Shown piece by piece: positions 54,001 to 64,000 of a stretch of DNA of 64,000 nt. The DNA comes from Trichoplax adhaerens (taxonomy: Eukaryota > Placozoa > Uniplacotomia > Trichoplacea > Trichoplacidae): positions 356,695 through 420,694 of the forward strand of contig NW_002060947.1 of the NCBI RefSeq assembly GCF_000150275.1, read 5' to 3'. The translations under genes and the position numbers were made by a program. Position 1 is the stretch's first letter. Every line of letters starts with the position of its first letter. The notes below the pieces were generated by a model, which saw nothing but the letters and a program-made list of their open reading frames with translations, was not told the origin of the DNA and made no database searches.

Positions 54001-55722
54001 AAACATTGATTGGATTGAATTCCCTGGAATCGCTGTAAGATTAGTTATTTCATTTTTGTATTAGGCGAAGCTTTACCGGCGTTGAGTGTAATAAATTAGT
54101 AACTAGCACTAATTTCACTCCATTAATCATTCCAGCTCTTTATCGATGAATTGCTTGCAGAATATCGAAGATAATGCTTTTATAACACTTCAAAGCTTAA
54201 CGTCGCTGTAAGTAAATGCATACATACGCGTGTGCTTGTCTTATGGCCTACCAATTAAAGTTCCTATATTTTATAGCATTTTAGCGAGTACATCAGTGTA
54301 GATGGCGTAATATTAAAAAATAAATATTTTGCCTTTATAAATTAAATTTAGCTTAGATATCAAAAATGAGCTCACCATCATAATAACTACGGTATTAGAG
54401 ATGATAACCTTGCGTTAATACCGATTTCTTCGTACACTTTGTCGACACTGCTCGGAAGTGTTCGAAAAATGTACAATGACGAGATCAAATTTACTGTACA
54501 TCCTACGAAGTCACAACTAAATTTATCAACTATATTGAGCGCATTACAGTGTGCTATTCTAAACCAACATATCACATAAAAATATCAAAGTAATCAAGAT
54601 ATTTCTATTTTTCTATATTTTAGAAGAATTAGTAACAATATGTTAACAACTTTAAGAAAAAACACATTTACCGGATTACGACAACTACAGTTCTTGTAAG
54701 ACTATTTATGGTGACGTAGACGTAATACTTACACAACCTGCCTTTAGTAAATTTGTTACACAAATAGCATATAAACTACATATGTATAGTAAGTAATTAA
54801 TGTATTCGTTATTATAATTTAAACTTTAGGGCTTTGCAGGATAATTATTTACAGTGTGTGTCATCCAGCGTATTTAGGCAACTTCCACAATTATTAATAG
54901 TGTAAGTTTCATTAAGTACTATTAATAAATTTATTTTTAGTTTATAAAGGTAATTTTGTCACCATAGTTTGCTAAACTAGCTTATCAAAAACTGTGCTTA
55001 CAGGGGTACCAATTTTACATCCATATGTTGTATGTTGCAAGCTAACACCACATGTTATTCTGTCGGTAAAGCTATTTGTCCAAGAAATATTAACTCATCT
55101 TCCTGTAATGTTACTATTCTACCAGCCCCTTCTATTCGATGTCCGTATAGGTAAATGATGTCCTCCTAATATAATTCTGACTATTCTGCCACAAAATTTT
55201 AGTTCTATCAAACCATGCTCAAATGTTTAAAAGCTAGTATAGGCTATGCAAATATTTATGATAAACTCGTAATATTATTCTGACTATTCTGCGACAAAAT
55301 TTTAGAACTATAGATGTTTATCAATGATTTTATATGCGCTAAACAAACATTTAGATATAAAATTTTGCTTAAACTATCAATATTAATATAATTTTTCCTT
55401 GTTAGAAGTAAACCTGAATCAACTAGCATCGATTATAATAGCAACATGATTGCCTGACTTTTTTCGCTATAATAATAGGATATCAACGTCTCCTACCCCA
55501 GCATTACAGGCATCATTACCGACCAATTCAACGCCCATTTATACAATGAATCTTACTGCAACCTTTTTCACTCCATCTACTACTAATAGCACGACCATAC
55601 CATATACTACTCATCCATCAACTTCTAGTAACGGAAGTGCCATATCTATGGTACCTATATTTCATCAGCTCAAAGTAATGGCTACCTGTATAGCAGCTCT
55701 GTATTTAATAAGTACCATTTAA
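45034..55722 (+). CDS. LRR gene E: GPI-type LRR protein, 17 one-exon LRRs (one in a gap)
   Basis: Longest member, about 590 residues. Exons: 45034-45085 signal peptide (MKSKTSILVLSMIFIQA, phase 1); 48932-49040 LRRNT (CPSMCLCKINSVTC) after a 3.8-kb intron; LRRs 49197-49268, 49571-49642, 49872-49943, 50061-50132, 51014-51057 then gap, 51400-51471, 51928-52005 (78 nt), 52221-52289 (69-nt landmark), 52445-52516, 52797-52868, 53121-53192, 53360-53431, 53574-53645, 53963-54034, 54136-54207, 54624-54695, 54830-54901; LRRCT 55004-55150 (GTNFTSICC); tail 55479-55722. The tail is the longest Ser/Thr/Pro stalk of the family (about 50 residues), ending VMATCIAALYLISTI, a good GPI signal. The last LRR has NYLQCVS. 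All 17 inferred ancestral slots are present. The exon at 51014 enters an N gap; after the gap an apparent exon end has an in-frame TAA, so integrity there is unproven. Confidence 0.88.
45086..48931 (+). other. 3.85-kb first intron of LRR gene E
   Basis: It separates the signal-peptide exon from the LRRNT exon. I found no LRR-type exon within it. The minus-strand frame at 45995-46249 (84 codons) has no recognisable domain and no supporting neighbours. The same intron is long in gene C (1.8 kb) and probably gene D (3.1 kb), but under 1 kb in A and B. Confidence 0.6.
51058..51162. other. Assembly gap (105 N)
   Basis: A run of N replaces the second half of LRR slot 5 in gene E and the start of what follows. 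Sequence resumes at 51163 and reaches a CT|GTAAGT donor at 51195/51196, but LRR phase there contains TAA at 51188-51190. The gap size may be nominal. Confidence 0.99.
53737..53758. repeat. (TA)n microsatellite
   Basis: Eleven TA units in a row in an intron of LRR gene E, a likely length-polymorphic site. Confidence 0.95.
55168..55311 (+). repeat. 41-bp direct repeat in the last intron of gene E
   Basis: Units at 55168-55208 and 55271-55311 share TTCTGACTATTCTGC and ACAAAATTTTAG with a few substitutions, offset 103 bp. They lie between the LRRCT and tail exons. They appear to be a local duplication without coding content. Confidence 0.75.
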
Positions 55723-56615
55723 GCTATTTTATAATATCTATAAAATCCATTTAATACCTATTGCCAGTTATTAATGTTTACCAGAAACACAATTTCTTTA
55801 AATTAATTAAAAAACCGGCAGAGATATGAGAGAAATATCCATTAGCTTTTAAAATTGTTTACGTTCGCTACTAGACTAGACTATAAACTAGCTAACATTG
55901 ATTTATAATGTAAGTATTATTATATTAGATAAAGCATTTTTATAACTTTACATAGGCCCTCGTATAGAAGCTGGTAAATTTAAAGCATAATATTTATTTT
56001 ACTTATTTCCATAAATAGCTGGTATTAGCATTAAGGACGATTGAAGATATAATAAATAATAATCTAATGCAGTACTTGTAAAATTTAGTAGATTGGCAAG
56101 ATGATGATTATCTCTAAACAACGCGGGTAGTTTTGGATGATATTACTCATCCAGATACGCCTATAATAATGGCAAACAACATATAATTTAGGAATAAATT
56201 GCGTATTTCAGAATCTGTATAAAGTAAAATCGCCATAATAATCTTTACCAGCTATCATCAAGGCAGTATATCGATGGCACTTGAATTTCCCTATTGTTGT
56301 AAACTATCAGTACTGAAACTATGATAAAGTATCGTAACATTCACTTCCTACGCCTTGAACGTATGCCATATTATAAATAAGCCATAGATTTTAGGCAAGT
56401 TTTATTTCGTAAGGTTTTTACAGTATTTCCCCTTAATAGATTATTCACTGAGCATTATTAATGCTATCTAATTAATGTGATGTTCATACATAGCTTATGT
56501 CAATAAAGACACTGTTATTCGTAAAATTTAGAATAAATTTTCCTTAAATCGCATTTACGAGTATAGATGTTTATATTCTATCTGACTCGTCCATGTTTGG
56601 CTTTGAAATCTTTAC
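55723..56615. other. Convergent intergenic spacer
   Basis: About 0.9 kb between the stop of LRR gene E (plus) and the stop of the APAF-1-like gene (minus). It should contain both 3' UTRs. I see no other coding or RNA feature. Confidence 0.65.
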
Positions 56616-59600
56616 TTATATGTCAATTTTTCTTAAAACATAATAATTCTTTCGGGAATCATTACAAATCATTAAATTTTGATCATCACTAAGTTTTAAT
56701 TTCTTTATCCTCTTCATAAGCTGGAAACAGAGCTGTTGCACGGGTTGTAATGTCTTTCGATGATAAATTCGAATTAAATTATCCTCTAATTCTAAAATAT
56801 ATTTTCCCTGCCAGCATTGGACAACATTTAATAATTTCATATTACAATGCATCCATACTCCTTGATATCCAATTGAAATTATGTACCAATTAGAATTGTA
56901 AATCTAGAATAAGTAGCAAATCATAATTTTGATATAGATTACATTGCTCAGAACATTATCTTTATGTTGTATCTTGTGTTAACTTTCTTATGCTTATTTT
57001 AATATAAGTGTAAAGTAAAGTTAGAATAGAATTTAAAGCGAAACCAGAAATTAATCTCAAAGATCTATAACAATTGGGGCAGTATTCAGTCTTGAAAAAT
57101 TTTTATTGAATTGATACTACTGGAATTAAATTTTAATCATGGTTAAGATATTAATTAGAATAACGTACCACGTAATTAGTCCCGTACTGTACAAAGAAAT
57201 AATCACCATTGATTGAATTGATCGCACCCTGATATTTATAATTGTAAAAATTCCTGAGGATGAATCATTTCATGTTATAACAATATTATAATGACACCTA
57301 CTTCTAAAATTTTGTAGTTAGAAACACCCAATTCGGCACTAGCAAGTTTTAGATCCATCGGCCTGCTAATATTTATACTGGATCCGTCAGTAGGAATTGA
57401 GATTTTTGAAATATTAATATGACTGGTGGATGGCTGCTTTCGTGTCTGTTGTATAATAGAGTTATTATCCAATCTATATACCTATTGCAAATTGTGCACA
57501 ATAAACGATTTTTCAATTTATGACATTTTGATAGCAATAGCCATAGTATTAAAAGCAAATTTAATGTAAAATAAGTAAATGCATTTAATTGTTTAGGCTA
57601 CCGCTTTTTAACCGCTTAAAGCTTCTTAAAAGCTCTAGCTGGTAATTATGTTTTTATACAAAAATTATCGATGACATAAGACATTCGATCAGTTGCAAAG
57701 ACTATTCAGCACCTTCAATATATGTCCGAATTGATGAGTCCAGCTATGAACAAGCATGTGATGATCATCTTCAAATATGAGAACTTTTCTCTTACATAGC
57801 GGATCATATTCTTGAAATACCTTGACTATTTGTCCATCTAAGTAATTTATCATGCTAATGATAAGACCATACGAATACTGTTGTAAATAATCAGAGATAA
57901 AAATAGAATTAGCAGAGTAGACAAAGTTCAAGGCTAGAATTATCAATTTAAACTTTAATGTAACCTCTGAACTAGTCAGTATAGCAAATTTTTGCGAACG
58001 ATTGTTATTGAATATTAATTATAGAAATAAAATACTGACATGAAATTGTTCTTCGTCATATTTCCAAGTAAAAATAAATTTATGGTCAAACTTCCGATAG
58101 TTCATTTTCCATAATTGCAAATTATAAGCTACAAAAGTTTGCTCTGTTTCCCATTTCACACGCCTAGGATTGTTTACTTCTCGTAGCTAATTAGAATGAA
58201 TGAAACTAATTAACAAATCACTCTATTGGGCACCAATAGCTTGATATAGCGAAGTAAAATTCAATTAAAAACGATCAGTAAGCTCTTTAACAACGGCTAA
58301 TGAAATAGAAGTGATTTAATCTATAAGTTCCTAAGATTTCAAAATTTTCAGTATAAAAGGATGTAATCTCAATATAGCTCCTAAAGAAATAAGAGAGCGT
58401 ATTCAGGATACAAACTAATTCGCCAAAATCTTATACACGGACTGACTGATTGCATATCCACTTTTTTGGGTATTCACACATAGACTAAATTTCAATGTAA
58501 TAGATCTACATCATATATTTCACGTGTATTCGCGATAATAAGAGAATCATCAATTATCAATTTCAGCTAACAATTTATAAAAATTTTCTTACTAAATATT
58601 TAATAAAAAGATTAAGGACTCTATAAAATCCTACGATATATTTAGTTTCATTGGAATTAATTTGACTAAGATGAGAACTCCAACGCCTTTTAATTAATGT
58701 ACATGTATAAGCTTCATAAGTAAGAGAGCTCTCGGGAGGTCATACTAGATCTGAGTACTAATGATAATAAAATAGTAGTACCTAATAGTCACCTAATCAG
58801 TAAAATCTTACTTGAGTAATTACATGCGAATGCATAGAATGTGACGTTCGCGAATTAGAACAACCACCGTTACATTCATATTTTTCTAATATAATAAAAT
58901 CATGCAGATTTTGGAATAAGCAAATATTCCATTCTTGTAATGGTTTACTGTTGGTCCACCCCCCAACACGATTAGAAGATACTTGTTCCAGGGTTTCTCC
59001 TTTGTAAATCTAATATGTGAAATGTATATATATAATGTCAAACATCCTATTTTTAATTAATCTCATATATTGCTATTTCATTGAAGTATTCGTTTTTAGA
59101 ATTAATGAATAAGGAAATTGCACTGCGTCTTCCTTGTTTAACATGCTTTTGCCAGCATTTAGTAAGATAAACTAATGCTAGTAATTAAGGCACATTAGCA
59201 GGGCCATTTTCCGAAATTCGCATACTTTGTAACTTACATTTAACGTCAGAATTTGATCCAATAACAAAATAATAGCCAAAATAGGAGTTTCATTTATAAA
59301 ATTATAATCTATCGCTAAAGATTTCCAGTTTCTGTTTTTTTCTACATTGTAACAATAATGTTCGCTTCTAATGATGTTCATATCACTTCTAATTATGTTT
59401 ATATCTTGAGAATGTGGTCGGTATATTAATAAATCTTGCATTCCAGGAATAAAACGAACGTGATAAATAGGCCATTGAAAGTGAATTAATCGACTAGGGA
59501 TGATGCCATCATAATTCCATTTTATAATCTATGGAATTGATATATGAACAATCAGATGCCATAGTCCTCTAATAATATTCATTCAATCGCTGATACTATG

Positions 59601-62600
59601 AGTAAATTCTTATTAGATCTATTAAATGCCTGGAGATTTGACATATTTATTCGAGTATGAAATTACAAATACTTGTGTACTGAAATATAATAATAAGAAG
59701 GAGGAATTTATAATCAAATTTCTAAGCTAATTTACAAACCAGGAGATCTTCCGAATTTGCAGACTGAAATAAAAGCAGCTGACAATCATATGAGGTTGAT
59801 AAATGCTTGTATCCATATTCTAATTTGTAGCATGCTCTGAAAAGGTTCTTAAATTCTTTACGTACATCTATCGTATTATTTTCATTTTGCTCGAGTAAAA
59901 CATATCCCAGAATGCAGCCATATTGGACTAGTAATGCATTTTTGAGGCCATCATATGATAAATTATGTAGCAGTAGTGTTTTATTTTCACGAACACTTTC
60001 TTTCGTGGTAGAGTAGTCGTACTTTAGTATCAATCTAGGTAATCGAATACGCCAGATACGATAAACATCTTCGATATTCCAAACCTTTAGGGAATATGGT
60101 AAATTAGTGATTATATAGCAACATCGATGAACTAAAGCGTTATAAATAAGTAAATACATTGCTGGTAATTAAAATTAAAAAATCACATCAATTTGGCATT
60201 TATTCCATGTCGCTGCATGGTATTTGATATTTTCCTCCAAATTTTGTTTCGTCCAGAACAAAAGCATAGATTTGCTTACTGCAAACTGTTGCCATGACAC
60301 TAAATTACTTTCAACAACAATTCTTTCCTTACAATATGCGCTAGTCTCGTAAATCTGCCAAATCTAAATAGAAATAATTTTGTTAAATTTATTCCAAAAG
60401 TGTAGCAAATACTCTCTAGAACCTTTTCAGGTACAATCAGGACTAGATGTAGTGATCAAGGTAACTAGTTGTTACATAGAAACTAGAATTTTAACTATAC
60501 TTTTACAAAGTACGCATCTTAGACTACATTGCTGTGATACTATACTGTAATTTTATTACGCTACAAGATAGCTCTATTGCTATTTTTTTCATACTTAGCA
60601 CACGTACTTTAATGATAGACTTTCTACTCCTTACATCGATAGTAAAAGCTATATGAGCTATTTTAGGAGAAAATTCTAACTGACAATCAGCACAATCAAC
60701 GATATCAGCGTTGGAATATTGAACAAATTGTAGTCGTTCATGATTATCCGCCAACCAAATTTCCCATTTGTGATACATATTGCTATTAGATAAATTCACA
60801 TCGTCTTCGCATCCTATAAGTACGGTTATTATACAGCTTCGTTAACATACTCAAATTTATATTTTCTGAGCTACAAAGTTCGTTACAGAAATACTATCAA
60901 AACATATCTATTTATTTCCTGTGCATTTATTGATAAGAAAATGAATCTTCAATATTTAATTAATGAATTGGCTATTATTCCAGCCCTAGAGCAATAAGCA
61001 TATATCCAAATACCTTTATCATTTCTAGCAAATGTGTTGTAATAAAGCGCATCTAAACCTGATAGTCTTGGCTATAAACAAAACAAAAAAATTTTATCGT
61101 TACTGCTAATACGCTGAAGATAATCAACTAACATAGTTAAAACTAGAAAAATTTAGGATTTCCTTATGTTAAGTGAATCAAAAAGGTTACAGCACATGAT
61201 GCAAGTATTATAGAAAGCATATGGATTAAAACAATCAGGTTCGTAATAAGTATCAAAGTTAAAAAATTTTTTAAAGATAAAAAATAAATACTAAATTTAT
61301 CAAAACGAATAATAATTCTTACTGGCTCATGATATTTCAGGGCTATAATACTTCCATCAGCGCTTATTTTGATCGATTTAATTTTAACGTTCATCTTAAT
61401 CCAATTGGTTACAGAGTTTCCCTTATCATAAATTAGCGTCTGCGTAGTAGAATATTCAAGTAAAATATTTAAAAAGGATGATAACATCAGGTAAACAGCA
61501 TCATTATTTTCATTCAACTTTATTTGGATTAAGTAAATCAATACGGAATTTACAGATTCTTATTATCATTCAAAGGTATCAGATATTGAGGATAATTGGA
61601 AATTATTGTAATTTTTTTTTATCGATTACAAAGAGTTCCTTACCGTAACTTTACTTTTCATGCCATCATTTTCACATAGTACAAATTTTAGTTTTGAGAG
61701 TGAAGGATTTGAACAAGCATAAACCGGAGAAGAGCTCTTAACTCTTTTTGTAAAAGATTTAGCAGTGATTTTGTTCTGTTCCTCACTAATTGCATACCAG
61801 CATCTTAAAAATATATCATAAACAATTACACTTAAAATATTACCAACTTTATCAATATTTTAACAGACCACGAATAAATATCGCATCATGTCATTAACGA
61901 GAGCTCTGGTACCGTAATTTGGAATAGATGGACAGTTTTTCTACTGTTCGTGCTTTAGCAATTGCAAGTGCTTTATTAAATATCTGAGTGGTTTCATCAC
62001 CAAAGAAAAGGATAAACTGCACCAAATCGATATTTTGCATGTTTAGATACTGCCCAAACTGTTTCAATATATGAAACAGCTCGGCATTGCCATACTTTAT
62101 TCGCTATAAATATATTGTCCATTAAAATGCAGTCCAATAAACCAGCTCAGTATATTCAAATAGTGGTAGTTAAATATAAACTTTTAACTATTATCAAAGT
62201 TGACCATTTCACTCTTTAGCAAATAAATATATATAAAAATTCTTCTTTAATAAACTATTAACTGTAAGCTTAAAAAGGTTAACTCGTTACAGTTTACCTA
62301 CAATTATATATAATTATTGGTTATTACTCTTTATACGCAGTAATTAAACTCGTCACCTAAAGTTTCTGACTTTAGCTTAGTGTAGAAAATAATGCAGTTA
62401 AGCTTAATATACTGTATACCCGTATTGATTCAAATCATTCTTAGATACAGTTACACCTAATATACTTCATACATGTATATTTATATGAAACATATAATTA
62501 TATATTTATACGCATATATGTACAATTGCTTAAACCATGATTATCAAGTTACCTTTGCTTGAAAGTAAGTTTCACAACATTTCATATCTAGATAGATACT

Positions 62601-64000
62601 CGAAACGGCTCTTGTAGCTCTTAGTTTAGTTTCTGTCCATTCAATGTCATCTATTAGTCTTACTAAGGTATCGGTAGCTTTAGCATCTATTATATGTTCG
62701 ATGATATAATGATAGAAGTAGCCATCATCTTTATGTTGATTCCATAAGCTACCATACTTCCAATAACAGCTGTCAATAAGTTTAGCGTGCAAATTTATTT
62801 TATGATCACAGATATCAGGACCTCGTTCACATTTATTGTATTGCATTCGCAGAAAATCGACAACAGCAGCGTTGATCTGGCAAAAATATCTACAGTATGA
62901 AACCGAAATTTTGAGAATTATTTATCTCAACGATACCTTAACAGAAAGGACTTGCTTCTTATAATAGCATCGTACTAAAAATATTTACTTTTATTTTATA
63001 ATCACTACTTCAAAGCAACAATCATGTACATATAATAAATTATCTCTACCTGAATAATTAGAATTATAACTTTATTCATTTAAAATTAATTATGTAGCTA
63101 CCTCTCTTGGTAATTCTTATGTACAGTAAGTAAATATCGCCCTTCTAGTTCTTTTAGTATAGCCAATGTATTGCAAAAAGATTTTCTCCATAGCAACATA
63201 ATCATGGTCACAGGAATTCTGACGCATTTAAATATGCTTAGATCAAATAGCCTTTGCTTAAAATTACTATCTAAACAGTCAACAGTCATCATAATTACTG
63301 TTTGAACATTAGACATTAAATTTCTTTTTTTATTTATGACTAGCCTATTGTATTCTATCATTTTTAACGCTTTGAAGCTTCTATTTATGTCGTCAAGATA
63401 TGAACTAGAAATTAACGTAACATTTAATGGTAAAACGCAGGAAACATCAATTAAGTCTCCAGTTACTTACTCAGTGATTGTAGTTTTCGATTTATTTTTA
63501 TCTAATAAGCGTAGAAACTGTGCAATATCATCAAATTTCCAAGCAGCCTAAATAGTGTTGTTGTTGATTGTTATTAGAATGCGAGAAGAAAATATTTATT
63601 TAATTATTTTAAAATGAAGGTTACCTGTACCATAATTTGATGGAAAGAATCGTCAATTGGACCATCCAAATTGTGTGTAGTCACAACTGCTTTATCAGCA
63701 AATGTAAAATAATCCATAAATGAGAGATTTCGAACATCGTCAAATATAAAAAGAGGACAAGCTCCCTTTATATTATCTGTTGCGCAAATAAATGTAAGTT
63801 TTAGTATTAATGCACTTTTTACTGATTTAGTATATTAATTTTCTGTTATGCGAATATCTCAAAAATGTTGCTAATATGTCTTGAAGTTTGAAAGTGACAT
63901 TATCTGTATTACCATGTAGATAGTATTGAATGCAATCTACCACTTCTATTAGATCAGTAGGTGACTGCGTGATAGCAATTCCGGCATTTAATCGATGGTA
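56616..64000 (-). CDS. APAF-1-like NB-ARC/WD40 STAND ATPase, 5' end outside window
   Basis: Cytosolic STAND ATPase of the APAF-1 type, which assembles on a signal sensed by C-terminal WD40 propellers. Best exons: 64000-63913 (partial), 63776-63625, 63547-63102, 62889-62553, 62103-61913, 61803-61644, 61517-61323, 61071-61014, 60813-60560, from 60363, then coding stretches near 60160-59722, 59441-59178, 57946-57689, 57558-57275 and 56903-56616. PLFIFDDV is kinase-2/Walker B, AVVTTHN kinase-3, CVLPLNVTLI the GxP-like element; FDLSIFKCVRIP...MLLW is the winged helix; QINAAVVDFLRMQYNK, then IDDIEWTETKL and DLVQFILFFGDETTQIFNKA match the APAF-1 helical domain. Downstream exons have WD40-like strands (IKSIKISADGSIIAL, SLKVWNIEDV). 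The P-loop and any CARD/death domain lie beyond 64000. An in-frame TAA at 63467-63469 and an unresolved junction near 60175 leave open a pseudogene or unmodelled introns. Confidence 0.85.
59364..59405 (-). repeat. 21-nt in-frame duplication in the WD40 region
   Basis: Two adjacent 21-nt units (59385-59405 and 59364-59384) encode DINIIRS then DMNIIRS in the APAF-1-like gene. They differ at a few positions. In-frame and small, likely a slippage duplication in a loop between WD40 strands. Confidence 0.7.
63405..63470 (-). other. Ambiguous 66-nt segment: intron or interrupted coding
   Basis: Read through, this segment encodes GDLIDVSCVLPLNVTLISS, matching the NB-ARC GxP element, but it is preceded by in-frame TAA (63469-63467). 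Read as an intron it starts GTAAGT at 63470 and ends TTTCTAG at 63405; its length is a multiple of three, so removal keeps frame and deletes the stop, but also the GxP element. A 66-nt intron is also seen in LRR gene D (41249-41314). Confidence 0.6.

Noticed and set aside
1-64000. CRISPR arrays, rRNA genes, transposase or reverse-transcriptase genes
   Set aside because: None seen; the window is eukaryotic and no open frame shows transposon-type domains.

Overview
The window is AT-rich nuclear DNA of an animal. Its genes are split into short exons by small introns with GTAAGT-type donors, and there are no bacterial-style operons. The gene content (a metazoan-type thymine DNA glycosylase, an APAF-1-like NB-ARC/WD40 protein, extracellular leucine-rich-repeat proteins) together with small introns and AT-richness suggests an early-branching animal with a compact genome. 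A placozoan (Trichoplax/Hoilungia type) is my best guess, but this is inference and I cannot search a database.

Layout. (1) 1-3377: no gene recognised. (2) 3378-4290, minus strand: thymine DNA glycosylase (TDG) in two exons, possibly with more upstream. (3) 4291-8666: no gene recognised. (4) 8667-55722, plus strand: a head-to-tail array of five paralogous genes, here called A to E, at 8667-14776, 16625-23337, 24990-31520, about 33132-42229 and 45034-55722. Each encodes a signal peptide, a cysteine-rich LRRNT cap, 14-17 LRRs, a cysteine-rich LRRCT cap and a C-terminal tail that in A, B and E looks like a GPI-anchor signal. Each LRR is one exon, usually 72 nt and always in the same phase. I could place 76 LRR exons base by base, one of them running into an assembly gap. 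(5) 55723-56615: convergent intergenic spacer. (6) 56616-64000, minus strand: most of an APAF-1-like STAND ATPase gene (NB-ARC, winged helix, helical domain, WD40-like repeats). Its 5' end, including the P-loop, lies beyond the window.

The main discovery is the LRR array. Its domain order (signal peptide, LRRNT, LRR1, LRRs, cysteine-bearing last LRR, LRRCT, GPI-like tail) resembles the lamprey/hagfish variable lymphocyte receptors. Here every LRR is a separate, phase-compatible exon, and the codon split between exons always has T as its second base, so any two exons can be joined without making a stop or a polar core residue. Exon-by-exon alignment fits a 17-LRR ancestor, fully kept in gene E, with specific slots lost in the others. 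The five cell-surface or secreted LRR proteins next to an APAF-1-like intracellular sensor suggest an innate recognition neighbourhood, but no function is demonstrated by sequence alone.
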